A stretch of DNA of 64,000 nt, taken from positions 692,463 through 756,462 of the forward strand of contig NW_024468520.1 in assembly GCF_001632365.1 (NCBI RefSeq), read 5' to 3'. Numbering within the stretch: position 1 is the first letter of the stretch; each line of letters opens with the position of its first letter. Both the position numbers and the translations under genes were made by a program. The notes beneath the pieces are model-generated. The model did not search any database. It was given only the letters and a program-made list of their open reading frames with translations, and was not told the origin of the DNA. Shown here piece by piece: positions 13,914 to 27,111 of this stretch. Source of the DNA: Laetiporus sulphureus 93-53. Its lineage: Eukaryota > Basidiomycota > Agaricomycetes > Polyporales > Laetiporaceae.

Positions 13914-15370
13914 ATGAGCCCCACTACTTATCAGAACAGCTCCGCGATGGAGACTGATCAAGCAAACTCTTTACGCGCTCGAGTCCGCACTAGCTCACCA
14001 ACACACGCACAGCCAATCGAGGCCTCCGCCTCCGATAGATCCGACTTGCTGCACCAGCTGCGCAAGGCGACGCCCCAGCCCGCGTCACTCGACGAGTTCA
14101 TGCGTGAACCGGCCGTACTCACGACTCTTCTCGGTCATAAGAAGAAGCCTCGGCGAGGCTCGACCAGCTCGCAACGTACACTTGACAGCGTTCAGGAGCG
14201 GGATCCACATAAGAAGGACCTGCCGAAGGCGAAGGATTCTTCGGATACTACGAATCTAGTTACGCTCGTAGTCACAGAAGAGCATCAGGCTCAACACCTC
14301 AAGGCTGTCCTTCGACTCACTGGAGAACGACTTGATTACGAGATGCGGCGAGCGGACCAAGCAGAGCAACGTGCTCGCACGGCGGAAAGCCATGCGCGCG
14401 ACGTTTCGACTCATGTGGCGACCGCAGAGAACGAACGGTACCAAGCAAAGCTGGGTGCCACACGATCGCAGGAAGAGGTCAAGCAATATCAGCTACTCGC
14501 AGAGAAGGCTGAGCGAGAGCTCCGGAGAGTCGAGGCGGAATTGCAGAGGTCCGAGAGGCTGAGGAAAGAAGCAGAGCAAAGTGCAGCAGATGCCAGGGAT
14601 GTCGCTCGGAAGGCACAGCAAGCCTTGAGAGAGCATCAGGCCGGAGAAGAAGGAAGGGGAGAGGGTCGCACGTTGGAAGTTAAAGTCAGCCGAGAATGCG
14701 ATGACGGCAGAGTGGATGGGCTTGAGGACGGACGTGCGCAGGGTTTTGAAGCAGGCTACGCTGAAGGCTTTGAGGCTGGCCGAGCTGAAGGCTATGCGGC
14801 GGGTCGAGAGGATGGCTGTGATGCTGGACGGTTGATAGGATTCGAAGACGGCAAGAAGGTGGGCTTTTCGGAGGGTTACGAGGATGGCATGCAAGATGGT
14901 CGCAGGAACGAGCGAGAACGCTCTCTTAAGGCCTTCGATAAATTCACGGATTCGAAGGAGGGTCGGGAGGTCTCATCGACCGTTGCCACGGTAAGTATGT
15001 CATTGGAAAACTTCATGTCGGCATCAAGTGATCTGAAGTGGCACCGTATTAGGTTAATAGCCAAACAGAAAGACCTGCGGAGAACATAAAGCAGGCTACG
15101 AAGCAGGCCGGTGATGCAAAACCGCTTCCTGTACCTGGACGTGCTCGATCTCCGCGCAAAGACAAGACTCCACCTCCAAGATCGACTCCGTCCCCAGAAC
15201 GTGCGGTGGTCCCTCCACCACCGCCAGCTAAGACTCCATCTCCACCTCCCATTCCAGTATGGCTGCACCGTAAGCCAAACTTCGCGCAGAGCGCAGGCAC
15301 CAACGCTGCACAGGATGTGGGTGCCGCCTTTCATCCTTCCTCGGCACCTCGTCACGGTGTTACTGCTTGA
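13914..15370 (+). CDS. Coiled-coil protein with four-residue glycine repeat
   Basis: Two exons (to 14990, then 15053-15370) joined in phase 0. In-frame ATGs at 13872, 13914 and 13947 are possible; 13914 is chosen, and the frame stays open upstream. After a disordered N-terminus comes a long charged coiled coil rich in Glu, Arg, Gln and Ala (ERLDYEMRRADQAEQRARTA). Then follows an unusual stretch with Gly at nearly every fourth residue (FEAGYAEGFEAGRAEGYAAG, continuing through EDG/GYEDG units), reminiscent of the GxxxG arrays of Yae1 N-domains and FliH-type proteins. The C-terminus is Pro-rich (PPPPPAKTPSPPP). No catalytic domain is visible. Function unknown. Confidence 0.75.
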
Positions 15371-16090
15371 AGCTTGAAGCTCGGCGGTCAGCCGTGTTCC
15401 GCTACCGAACTAGCGATAACGCTATCAATGACAATATTGACTCTGCTTGTATAAGTGGACGATATAGGCTTATCTATCATAGGACGTACTGTACTTACTA
15501 TCGTGACACTGCATGTTTCAAGTACTCCAATAATAGCCTTCAAATCACGGTCCCCGGCTGGATTGTGGAGAGACTGTCGAAGTGCCCCAGGAAGGAGCTT
15601 GTCATCACAAGGAAGGTTGCATAGTCAACTAACGTTCTCGTCCTCCTGTGCTGCGAAACGGGGATGAAGAGGTCCTTAGCCTTGATGCTTCTGGTGTCTA
15701 TGATGAAGGCTCATTGCCCTGATCCACTAGTTTTGACGAGCATGCAGGTTTGACGATCGCGAGTCGAAGATGAGGCTATAACTTGGTGGGATGCAATTGT
15801 ACCAATATAGCGTGCAGCCGATGACCCATCTTGCATCTGCCAGATCGAAATGCGCAGATGTCGGACAGTGTTGTGATGCCGACTCGGAACAGTAATCATA
15901 GAGGTTGAAACGTTGAACGTTGATGCATGATGGTGAAAGGAAATGATGGTTCCACTTCCAGCGTCCATCTGCCGCCGCCGGTCCTTATAAGATGTAATCG
16001 CACCTACCTCAGACCCATCAATCTCCACTGCCCACCTCGTTCATTGCACTGGCAAGTTCATCCAAGTCGCGTACAGAAACCTTGCGGAAT
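15371..16090. other. Intergenic
   Basis: 720 bp between two plus-strand genes. A TATA-like CTTATAAG near 15983 lies about 105 bp before the next start codon. Nothing else supported. Confidence 0.5.
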
Positions 16091-17308
16091 ATGAGTGGCA
16101 GCAGCAGTGCAGCATCTCCGTTGTCACCCAGCGTCGGTGCGCGTCGCAAAGGCCCGAAGACTCTTCCCCGCCTTCCGTTATCTGCTTTCACCCCTCCGAG
16201 CTCTGGAACGGGAGATACTTTCGCTGTCGCACCCAGCCCTAGCGTGTTGCAGCCTCGGGAGGTCGTTGATGCCTATGTGATCGCAGCCGGTGGCGATCTG
16301 ACGCGATGGAAGGAAGAGGTAGCAGGGAGGACGCTCGGCAGCAGGGCAAAAGCTGCTGTGCTTTCCCTGTACGGCGAAGAGCCCGCCCAATTGGAGAAGA
16401 TAATTCAAGGGTATGTTTGTCATCTGCACTGGCCACTAGTTCATCTCTGATCTCGCATTCAGATTACATTCACAGGAAGCATCCGTTCTGGCTGTCCTTG
16501 TTCCCATCATTTTCGATGATGGTGACGCCTCCTTTATACCGCCATCGTATCTCTCATCGGCGAAAGATTCGAAGCCCACTCTCGTGCCGTCCGTAATCTT
16601 CACCAAGAACGATCGGAAAACGCGAGATGCCCTTCAATGGGCACTTGATGAAGGCTTCACCGTCAACATCGACGTGCAATGTGATATCTCGGAGGATACA
16701 AATGGGTGGGATGCCCTAGAAGAGATGCTCACGAGTATATCCAATCCCCATACCCCGCGGGAGAACGGCAAGATTATCATCTGTACGTCCATCTAGCGGT
16801 ATTACAAGTCACAGTGGCTGATAATGCGCCTTGCAGCGAATATTCTCCCACCAACGGATGACCTCTCATTGCCAATCGTCAAGTTGCTGACCCACTCCTC
16901 GTACCAGAACTACCAGTCTAATGTCGCGACGCTCTCGCTGTTCGCAAAGGTCTTCGTGAACTATCTTCCGCCAGCGTGGGGCACACCGATACCATCGTCA
17001 TCAGGGGATCCACACAAGGAGCGCTCAGAGTGGAAGCGTAGGATCAAGATGTACAGTGCGTGATTGACTCGTTGCTTGCCCGTCGATGTAACTGATTACT
17101 TTATTCCGGAGCAGTCAGTCCCGCGGTGGAGGCGTTCGGGTTCCAGCGCATCCTGTTTGGTTCCTCCCCATCCCGCGCATCGGAGGTGTCGTCCAACGCC
17201 AGCGATTGGTACGAGCTTGCACGCGAGTCCTTCGCGGAGCTAGGTGTCGAACAAGAAGCCGTCGATGCTGTGTTCTGTACCAATGCTAAAGCAGTTTATG
17301 GGTCGTAG
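16091..17308 (+). CDS. Amidohydrolase-like (metal-dependent hydrolase fold) protein
   Basis: Four exons (16091-16410, 16463-16782, 16837-17055, 17115-17308) give 350 residues with exact phase. The N-terminal 60 residues are Ser/Pro-rich. The C-terminal part (SPAVEAFGFQRILFGSSPS, then DWYELARESFAELGVEQ and VFCTNAKAVYG) matches the last barrel segment of amidohydrolase-2 proteins, where the phrase on the site being in a given form and the final N-A-x-x-x-Y-G helix are typical. The metal-binding HxH of active enzymes is not evident, so it may be a divergent or inactive member. Substrate unknown. Confidence 0.7.
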
Positions 17309-18858
17309 CGTCGTTATCCTGTAGTCTCGTCGAGCTAAAAGGGCAGGCGAGATTACGTTTTAGACTACAATCTCGCTGTATCTTCAGTACGTCCTGATCC
17401 TTTTCGTGCCTTGTTGTGATATTCTCACTATTCAAGTGGTGATTTTCTGAGCTCGAATATATAATCAGCATGCTCTACATACGTGGTTCAATACCCGGGT
17501 CGATTCTCGTTTCATCAGAGTACTCCCTTACTAGGCATTGGTATGGAGGAACACGGAAAATTGAGCTAACATGGCTCCGTGAAATCTGGACTCAATAACG
17601 CTTGGATATCTGTAACAAGATAAATATACTCTTGCGTAATCCCACGCATTACAGCAACGGTGACATGATTCGCCAACCCTTCAACGTCAACCATCGTAGC
17701 CGCGACGGGGAAATTTGTGTGATTGTTTTGCTACCCTAGGAATCACAGTTTCGCTTGTCATTCTTCTGAGCATTCAATATAGATGGCGGGGATCTAAATG
17801 TATGGTGAGATTCTTCTTCTAACAGTGCGAATGCTGTAAGGCTAACGTCACTTTGAAGACGTCAGCGAGTCAGCTGAGTAACGTTATTAGCAACTGTCTT
17901 TCCCGGGGCAAACTCAAGTCCGACACCACCTGCAAATTCATAGGCTAGCAATAGTTGCATCAGTAACTTGTCAGGCCTTTCATAATCCAGAACCCTCAAA
18001 TGCCAAGGCATCAGCCACGACCTCAACCGCGACATGGCGTGCTCTCATGCCGTTTCAATGCACCGTCATCGTGAATCCTTATTGACCATGATTGGAAGGT
18101 TAATTCAGGAAACTCGAAGTCGCTAACTTTAGTACGGCATCATGCGCACGGGTTTCAACAGATTGTTATCTAGAAGGAAGCATTATACAACCTGGGTCGA
18201 TGCAATGGAACCGAACCGACTACATACTGCGTCTTCCGGGATGCATTGCTGTGAGTGCCCCTCTCACCATGGGTTCGGGACTGGCTCGTTCCCTGTCCAA
18301 CCCTTTGTAGCAGACTATTCGATCAGGACTGCTACCTTGCTCATCTATTAGTAATCGGAAACGCTCTGCGATCAAAATGCGAGACGATATAACGTTTTAC
18401 GTATCGCTGGGCTCAGGATTCTGGTAGAAACTGCGGCAAACCAAGGCCTAACCACTGGGAGGTGTTTGTCCCACATTGAACCCGTGCGTCATGCAGAAAT
18501 TGCGCCGAAACATGCCATTTTGTCACTGGGGTACGATCCGGCGTGCCACGCACGAACTTGAACTTGAGCTGGAATGTACATCTCGCACATCTCGTTTCCG
18601 CTTCCACCTATATATGAACTTGGAGGAAGTACAGCCATCACGGCCTGTTGTGTGCGGATCGAACCATTCTTTCTCGTCTCTTGGGTGCGCATGGGCTCGC
18701 CACAAATGGCGTCCGTTTATGCCGTCAACCAATCGGACTTCGCACTGCGTACGGGTTACTAATGATGGACTCGAGCTTTACTGACAGAGCTCGCTGCAAT
18801 CACGGAATCCGATGTGGGGTGCAAGTGATCACGTCATAAACCGACTCCTATCTGTTCA
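17309..18858. other. Intergenic
   Basis: About 1.5 kb without a supportable gene. Moderate AT content and scattered stop codons in all frames. It includes the distal promoter of the aldo-keto reductase gene. Confidence 0.5.
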
Positions 18859-18866
18859 CATAAAAG
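18859..18866 (+). promoter_or_regulatory. TATA-like box of the aldo-keto reductase gene
   Basis: CATAAAAG lies 64 bp upstream of the start codon at 18930, a normal place for a fungal TATA element. Inferred from position and sequence only. Confidence 0.4.
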
Positions 18867-18929
18867 AGGCCACTGCGTCCTACTACTTCACCATTCGACG
18901 CAGATTCTTCTTGGATAGCAGATACAATC

Positions 18930-20408
18930 ATGACCGCCCAATTAACTATCAATTCAGTTGTGCGTCTTTCCTCAGGTACGTGAACAATTCTGCATTTCGA
19001 TCCAATATCTCGCCGCTGGTACTCCACGATTGCCTCTCGTTATAATGGCGGAGAAAGCTTCCTAGCGCTTTCCTCCGCTATTTATTGAAGTCATCAGTAT
19101 TCTTCTGTTATAGGCTAAGCACATAGATCTCACGTTATGATGCATCATTCCGTAACATGACCAGAAATTAACATGAGATCCCAGGTTACACCATGCCCGT
19201 GCTAGGCTTTGGCGTCGCATATGGTTTCGACAAGCCAATCGACACTCGTTTGGTGACCACGCCAGCGGTTCTCGAGGCCTTCAAGGCCGGTTACCGGTAT
19301 GCACTTCACCTCTCGGAATCGCTTGACCTGACCCAGTATGATCCATGACTGCCCTCAGTCACATCGACACGGCACGTATGTACAACAACGAAGAGAAAGT
19401 TGGTGAAGCAGTCCGTGAGAGTGGACTGAAGAGAGAAGAGCTCTTCCTCAGTATGTCTGACGTCTCCGCACGATTACCACGTTCTGTCTCACTTCGTGGT
19501 CGATGCTATAGCCACAAAGATTGATAGCGCCGTACATGGTTATGAAAGCGCAATTAGAAGTATAAATGCGTCGCTGAAAGGTCTCGGCCTTGGTCAGCTG
19601 GTCCTCTAACTGACGAAAGACCTGCTTGATGCTACCGCCTCTCCAGACTATGTGGACCTCTTTCTCATCCACGACGCGAACTCTGGCAAACAACGACGCC
19701 TGGAGACCTACAAAGCCTTGCTCGAGGCAAAAGCGGACGGCAAGATCCACAGCGTGGGTGTCTCCAACTAGTGAGTATAAGCCGCATCACCAATCGACTA
19801 CATGGCACCAATATCTGACTCACCGCCAACAGCGGAGTCAAGCATCTAGAAGAGATCGCCGCAGCTGGCTATGAGCCCCCTTCCGTTAATCAGGTCGAGG
19901 TACGACTGTTCCACTGTGAAGCCGACTATCGAAGTTTACATACCGGCATTCGCCAATCTTCAGCTGCATCCCTTCTGCCAGCAGAAGCCGATTGTCGCAT
20001 ACTGCCAGGCCAACAATATCGTCGTTCAAGCATATTGCCCCATCGTTCGCGGTAAGATGGATGACCCCGTCATCCAGGACATCGCACAGAAAGTCTGTAA
20101 CAGCTTTCTTGTCGATGATCTCTTCGAACTCACGAGGTTGCCTGTTATTAGTACAACAGGGATCGAGCACAGATACTCATACGATGGTCGCTGCAGCATG
20201 GGTGCGTCGATCAATCCGAAAATTGAGATCTGGGCGTAATCTCGGTCACAGATTCGTTCCGCTGCCCAAGTCCTCGCAGCCTGAGCGCATAAAGTCCAAT
20301 GCCCAAGTCTTTGACTTTGCTCTTGCAGACGAGGATATGGCCCGGCTTGATGCACTTGACCGCGGCAAGGCTGGCGCGATTAGCTGGAATCCAGTCAATG
20401 TAGATTGA
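18930..20408 (+). CDS. Aldo-keto reductase
   Basis: NAD(P)H-dependent reductase of aldehydes and ketones. Nine exons (18930-18975, 19185-19296, 19359-19450, 19512-19592, 19647-19770, 19833-19899, 19964-20092, 20152-20201, 20252-20408) give 285 residues, right for the small fungal AKR group. The catalytic tetrad is readable: Asp and Tyr in [11 protein letters not shown], Lys in LFLTTKID and His in LFLIHDAN. The cofactor-binding end contains GFVPLPKSS, and SVGVSNYG and [15 protein letters not shown] are family blocks. Intron 1 (209 nt) is much longer than the rest. The gene ends 80 bp from the convergent reductase on the other strand. Confidence 0.92.
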
Positions 20409-20488
20409 TGGCATGGAGGCAACAAGATTGTTGTAATAGAATGACACCCAAAGATGCATGATTCCCTTTCGCATCGCACGTCCCAATT

Positions 20489-22032
20489 TTACATGCTTTT
20501 CGCCGCTCGGGCCACTTTGCGTAGATATCGCTTTCGGATATCGCGGTGGAGATTATGTGTATACCCGATGAAGAGCTGTTTCCAGCCAATCAAGTTCTGC
20601 ATGGACCCATGAATTCCTTCAGATTCTAGTGTCGGGATCGCAAAGAAGTATGTTTCCTCACCATCAAGTAGTCCAACAACGCATGACTCCAGTAAGGCGT
20701 GCTGACGTTCGGACGCCCAGTCCAGAGTGCACCACATGCGAGACCAATCTGTATGAACACAAGTCAGTATGTGTGTGAATAGTCAGCCGCTGCGACGACC
20801 TTCTGCAAAGCAGACCGAACATAGTCCTTCGGAAGGGGTGTAGTCATATTGGGCTTTCGTATCTTTGACATGTTCGACACCTGTAACACAACAGTGAGAT
20901 CTCTGATAGCGAACTAGAGGAAATTGCACGTACCACAAAGTAGGTGTTTAGGCATTGTACGTCAATGCCCTGGTTCTTGACTTCAGCAGCAAGGGATGCG
21001 GTGAATGTGGATAAGAAGGCCTTGCTAGCAGCATAGGTAGCGAGCATCGGCGAGGGGATGCCAGTGCCCGAGAACGAACCCATGTTGAGGATAAGGCCGC
21101 GTTTCCTGGAGAAGGTGAGCATTCGTCAGCGATCCAGCAGCGACTGTAGGATAACACCTCACAAACGCACCTTTCCACCATACCAGGGAGCACCATCCTC
21201 GTTACACGCATTGTCGCATTGATGTTGATGTTTAGTATTCCCTCAATTTCCTCCGTGTCTGCTTCAGCGAAGTAGATAGGTGCCTTGTGCGATCTGCCAA
21301 CATTGTTTACTGCGTGGTGTGAATAGTAAGTAACACCGCCAGCCGCATCAAATAGAGCGTTTTGGATGCACCGAGAACACCAACATCCAAACCCTTCACT
21401 TCATTTTCGAAGCGTGTCCATTGTGCCTGGTCAGAGAGCTGCGAGAAGTCCATGATGACCGACTTTGCCTTCACTTTCCTGTCTCCCGAACCGGCCTGCT
21501 CTGCAGTTAAATCCGTCATCTGTGGAAGCCATGTTGTTGACAATCAGAGGACTAACCTATCTCAGCAACCAGCGCAGCTAGGGCACCTGCATTTCGCGCG
21601 GAAACAAAGACATTGAAACCCTTCTTAGCCAATTGCAACGCAAACTCCCTCCCTATGCCTTCTGACGCGCCGGTCACCACTGCATGATGCTATGTGGTGA
21701 GCATATGCGAAGTGGATAGTAGTTCGGAATGCACACCTGCCCAAGCGCCCTTGCCAGCTCCATACTTCCTCAGCTGCCATACCGGAGACCAAGTATCGTC
21801 AATGCTTGCTCGACCATGAGCGCCAAGGGGATGATGCTCACATCATTGCCGGATAGCACAAAGGTCTGAAGCAGCACACCGAGAGATTTTATAGCAAACT
21901 TAGCGAATGAGATAGCTCCGAGAGCAAGCAGAGCCTTGACGACGTATGGATGGTCCACGGCTTCACAGTTAATGTCCCTTCAGCTGTCGTCCGTGTCGTA
22001 CGAGACGATCGCAGCTCACCCATTGTACTCAT
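20489..22032 (-). CDS. Very-long-chain 3-ketoacyl-CoA reductase (KAR/Ifa38-type SDR)
   Basis: Second enzyme of the ER fatty-acid elongation cycle, reducing 3-ketoacyl-CoA to 3-hydroxyacyl-CoA. Ten exons from ATG 22032 to TAA 20489 give 335 residues. The first exon is only 13 nt (MSTM plus one base) and joins to the membrane helix KALLALGAISFAKFAIKSLG. The SDR fold is complete: VVTGASEGIGREFA for cofactor, NNVG, catalytic Ser in NMGSFSG and YxxxK in YAASK. The C-terminus LHRDIRKRYLRKVARAAKSM carries the basic ER-retention type tail of the family. Strong call. Confidence 0.93.
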
Positions 22033-22347
22033 CGCGGCCTCAGAATGAGAATTGCGGAAATGTCAAACTATCGAGTGACAGAGACGACGTAAAGTACAGT
22101 TTGGACAGAGAGAGATGGAAGTTCGACAAACGCGCACTGCGCGGAAATGTGTCTACGCTAGTAGTAGGTGAGCGACCATGTGACGCGACGCGTCGACGCG
22201 TCGCACTAGTGTGGTCCGAGCTTGGTCTATCATTGAGTCTTGACCCGAACCTCGAGGCCTCGTGCCTCTTGCAATGAAACATCAATTACATCTTCAGACA
22301 TTAAGCCTTGTCATCCAGAAACTGTCATGGACCATAGACGCCTTCTC

Positions 22348-23626
22348 TTACTGCAAAAGGTCCGGATGCTCAAGAGTCCAACGGCTATGTGTCTCTCGAA
22401 GCAGTTTCAGGAACTTCTCAACTTGCATCTTTGTAGCAATCGGATGTCGCTCCTCCATCATCGCGATGACGTTGGCATCCTCACAACACTTTCCACCAGG
22501 CCCGTACAGCGCAGTCAGAGTCAGCATCTCCATGCCCTCCTCTCCCCATTTGTCAGGCAGATTGAATGCACGCATGACGTGAGACTGTGGAGAAGTCGGC
22601 TTACGCAAATGCAAATGACAGGGATTTGATATGTCTGACCTTCGTAATCTGCACGCCGGGCGCACCCTTCAGATCAGCAGGCGTGTACTTAGACACGTAC
22701 TTGTCAAACATGCTCTTCACGTATTCATATTGCTGCATTTGCTGCGACATCGTCAGATTGTGTTGCCTACCGATGCGGAACTTCTCCCACGCTGGGTCTT
22801 CCAATATCAGGGACCGCAAATGCATGCTCACTGCATTGTCCTGCTCAGAAGCAGGGCTAATCGGGTTGAGACCGGCAGAGGGAAGAGTCGAAGTCTTGGG
22901 GAAAGGGTCCCCAGACATTCTAGTTTGTGTGTTGGACACACCGAGCGAGGTGGCAAATCGCGCGAACGAAGACCGTAGGAACGGATTAGCCGGAGCAGGC
23001 GGTGGGGTAGCCAAAGCAGGAGGTTGTGCGGCCAGAGCAGCGGCAGGAGCAGCTTGGAGTTCTTCTTGGACTGCCCGCGAGTGGCTCATGGGGAAGCTGA
23101 CGTTCTGAGCAGGCGAAACATCTCGCGACCCATCCAGACGTCTGACTTTGTTGGGAGGCAAGGAATCAGACTCAGAGGAGCTAGAGCTTCTAGAGCTCTC
23201 ATACAGCTCCTCCTCAGATGGAGATGATTGCGAAGATGAAGGGGTGGGGAGGAATTGGGAGTTTTCATGAGATGCACCAGCTTGGGGAGGCGACGGAGAG
23301 GGCACATGTGCATTGTGAGAATCTTGAGACGCGGCTGATGTCTGAGTGGTAGACGGTGTGAGCATCATGGGCTGCTCTTGAGGAATTGGTGAAGGCCGAT
23401 GAGGGCCTGAAGGGCTAGCACGATGAGAGGAGTGCCGCAGATCAGGCGCATCGGAGTGCGTGCTGGTAGAACGTCGTCTCTTTCTTGATGAGGAAGGTTG
23501 CGATACGCTTTCAAGGTCATCCTCGTCAAGGATCATCACCTCGGAAGTCGGAGACAGCATAGACTCCGTCACAGGTGTGAGCATCTCGCGTTCGTAATGC
23601 GGCGGTGATCCGGCAAGTTCGGCCAT
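22348..23626 (-). CDS. Hypothetical Ser/Pro-rich protein
   Basis: Two exons (23626-22640 and 22584-22348, intron 55 nt) give 407 residues. The first 250 residues are low-complexity Ser/Pro/Gln with a basic patch RKRRRS near residue 47, which could be a nuclear signal. The last 130 residues look folded: LILEDPAWEKFRIGRQHNLT, then MSQQMQQYEYVKSMFDKYV and a helical end. I do not recognise the family. The layout (disordered region plus a compact helical end) would suit a nuclear regulator, but this is a guess. Confidence 0.7.
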
Positions 23627-23897
23627 ATGAGCCGCTACACACTCATTGTCGCAATCGTGAGGTGCCTAGGTTAAAAAAAATGAGCGTTCAGTTGATTATT
23701 TCCACCAACAGTGGGAGACATACATCCTCAACATAGATGTCTAACGTTCTTTGCTTTGTGATTAACAGATTCGCGGTGTGACATTTGATCGCTCCCCCGC
23801 ATGTGACCCTCATGATGTATTGTCGGTATTTCCCTCGCATACAATACAATTTAGCTCTCCCTGGAAACTTCCATCAGTACTCGTTCCTTCATGACGC

Positions 23898-25198
23898 CTA
23901 GCACGCACCATCTATCCTGGATGGGCCCCTCTGTAATTCATGAGAAACCTCCTCAGCATCTGCCCAATATCCAACGGCCGGTTCATCGTCCATTCGAAGA
24001 GGTACATAGACTTCTACTAGTATCTCCATGGGCTCATCGCCACGCCGATCGTGGATAAGAAGAGTGACCATGCGCACCACGCGTCGAGTTGTCTTGAAAG
24101 CTGGGCTTCGCTGCAAGGAAGAAGCAATAGCATTGGTTCCGCCTGGTGTGGACGGGCCTGGAACCTGACCTACCGATAATGCGTGTGATGATGAATCTGC
24201 ATGTCTTCGTGATCTACGGTGGCGCTCTGACGCAGTGTGCTTGTCAGTCCTCCTAGGTGGTTGCGAGGACTGAAGGTATGTCATGGATGCTGAGCTAGAG
24301 GAAGTAGGATGATGTGACGTTGTATAAAACTCAATAGTCCCGTCTGGAGTGATGTTGTCAGGTGCTACGACATTCATGAATCGAGGGTTAGAGGAATAAT
24401 CAAATGCCGGTGGAAAGGCGTTTGCAGCATAATGGCCAGAGTTGGACGAGGAAGTACCAGCAGAAGGCTCCGCTTGTTTGCGCTGAGAAGGTGCTTTATC
24501 ACGTTGCTTGTCGTGATGGTTACGATAGTACGATCGACTCGGTTGTTTTTCAGCTGAGCATCCACCATGTTAGTAGCATGCATTGAGTGGAGAAACTACA
24601 AGATGCACTTACTGGCGGCACTGCGGTGCACTGAAGACGTTGGCGGGGGCGTTGTTTGAGGTGTGCCGTACGACGATTCGTATATGGCCAATTCGGGAGT
24701 TTGAGCCTGATCGGGTCGGAACGTCGCCACGAACGGACCCTCTGTAGGCAGTGCAGAACCAAATAGAGCAGACTCATTTACATATTTTCTCGCTCGCATT
24801 ATGGTTCTTGTCATTGTTTCTGCTGGATGGACTTCTACAGAATGCTGCAATGGCCCAGTATGCCTCTTGTGATGCTTGCGGGATGTAGTTGATTTCCCCA
24901 TATCCTTGGAAGACTTCCTCTTTCCTTGCGCAGGCTGGTGCCTGGCTGCTGTCGCCTGTCCGGTCCCATTCGCTGCACGAGATATCACAGGATGTGTCTC
25001 ATGCGTTGCGCCAGCTCCCATGGGGTTGTTCGCATTCCATGAAAATGCGATTGGCTGCCGGAAAAGGGGTGCCTCAGAAGGAGCGCCGTGGGAAGAGGAG
25101 TCTTGCGCGGGCGATGTTGCGAAATTTGGAGCAACTGAGTTTGATGCCCCATCATCAGATTCAGGGGAGAGGAGACGAAAGGGCCTCTGTGTATACAC
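23898..25198 (-). CDS. Hypothetical low-complexity protein, 5' end unresolved
   Basis: Two exons are clear: 25198-24614 and 24553-23898, joined through an intron of 60 nt in good phase. The protein is rich in Ser, Pro, Thr, His and Arg, with a short ordered block near the end (VVRMVTLLIHDRRGDEPMEI, then YVPLRMDDEPAVGYWAD). The 25198 boundary is not a start codon; it follows an acceptor-like CCAAG. Small exons between about 25205 and 25640 probably supply the N-terminus (one reads CLQ at a GTAGCA donor), but I could not join them confidently. Function unknown. Confidence 0.5.
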
Positions 25199-25639
25199 AT
25201 CCTTGGTAAGCTATAGCTGAGGTTGCCGCAAGAAACGTACGTACCGGGGAAGGTTCTCTATCAAGGCATCAGAATGAAGACAAGGGTATGAGCCGAAAAT
25301 AGTAATAAATACAGCTTGAAAGGCCAGGAGAAATATACTAGAATGCGGAACCTTGCACAGACGTAGCAGAGCTCGTACATGTGCTACTATGCTCGACAAC
25401 AAGTCACAAGCTGCGTGCTACCTGTAGACAGAAGGCCAGCATGATTGCCAGCATGGCTTCGCCGATTACTTGCCGACCCTCCACATTACATTCGACCCTG
25501 TCAGGCGATCCATGCGTCATAGAGCTGACATGAGAGAGCGTCTGTGGAATGCTGCGACTATCGCCCACGATAGATAGCCGAAGCACAGCATTCTGTCGAA
25601 GAAACAATACAAAAGCTGAGGAACTCACGAAGAATCACT

Positions 25640-27111
25640 CCGCATTCTCAGCTCGGAAGATATACAGATGTTGGATCACCGGTTCTAGACCACGATGTAA
25701 CTGAGTTTATCTGTCGTAGATCCAGCGACTATTAAGCAGCGGGATTCGTGTGACTCGTATGAGATTCTCAGCACTACAAAGCGAGATGCTCCGAACCAGA
25801 CAATATCATTCAGCAAAGCCGTGGAGAATCAAGAAGCCCAGAATTGGCTATTCCTAGCAGCAGAATTGCCAATAGCTTGACTTAAAAAATGCCAGTGTGA
25901 AGTCGAAGTTTCAGATCGAGTACAAAGGACGAACGAGAAGAACAAAGGCGTTGTTTCAACATTCAAAACACGGTCACGTGGGTGGCAATACAAAGACAGC
26001 CACAATGCATCAGGCCACGAATGGGCCGCTCACCTGCTGTACTGCTGAGTACTGAAGACTGATAGCTTTATGGGATTTTGCGGGAAGTATCTATCTTATT
26101 TCGGGGCGCGATCATGATCGATAAGTCATAAATTTCTGCATGCGTTCTCAGAAGATTCGTGGGCCGACTCGAAATGAACCCTATGAACAAACAATTTAAT
26201 GTTGAAACGCTATGAAACCATTAGAATCTCTGACACCGAGTAGAAGTTGGAACTTCTCGTAAATGACGAACATGCGTATAGTGTACTCCACCTGCAAGGA
26301 TGCATTTCAGTATGATCGTGCGGCAAGATCAAATGATCATAAAGCAATACATATGTACGCGAGCCGAGCATACACAAAAGCCCTTGTATAATGCCAATAG
26401 CCTTCGTGTGTCAATACGCCCCTAAAGCAATCTGAAATGCCGAAAACTCACGCGCCTTGTCATTCATGAGGCGCTGCTTCGCGACGTCTAATGCAGCACG
26501 GGTCACGAAAGGAGAGTTGCATGGATCTCGCTACAGTGCACATACCAGCAGGATTAGATGTGATAGGACAGAATAAACTGAGACGTGACTACTAGTTGGG
26601 CTGCACGATGGGGTCGGATACGGTGGTCATTCCTTCATTGGCTAACGTGCGATTTTGGAGTCCGATACAGAAAGGAGGTGCTTGTCATCGTGCGCCAGCG
26701 ATCTTTGACATATACTAGATTGGATAAAACACCATTCTCTGTCAGTAAATAGTGCTTCATGACTCAAAGTATGCCATACACTGCAACAATCTTGCTTAGT
26801 GAATGGTGTGTGGATAGGATATAGTGTTTGTTATGGTGCGAATGTGAACTGCCACGGTCCTAGTGTGCTAACACTCGTCTTTGCTTGTGCAGCAATCAGT
26901 GGTGGGGGCACACAATGATATAGGGAGGGCAGATAGGTAGTACAGACAGTAACGCACTGTACATGGTAGTGCTTGAATTATTGATGGGCATGTAACAGCA
27001 CTAGGCAGCCATTAAACAGGGTGACCATGCATGCCTAGGACTGCTAGAACAATAATATCAGAAATGGAGATAAAGAGGCATGAGCAAGGAGCACTCACTG
27101 AATCATTGTGA
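25640..27111. other. Intergenic, gene-poor
   Basis: About 1.5 kb with no supported gene on either strand, AT-richer than the left half and with frequent stops. Confidence 0.5.

Noticed and set aside
20026..20355. Minus-strand frame overlapping the aldo-keto reductase
   Set aside because: Antisense shadow of AKR exons with no start context or family signal.
25205..25640. Possible cyclin-like helix (HVRALLRLCKVPHSS) in small exons upstream of the Ser-rich protein
   Set aside because: The resemblance covers one helix only, and the later cyclin-box segments are missing. Exons could not be joined with normal-size introns.
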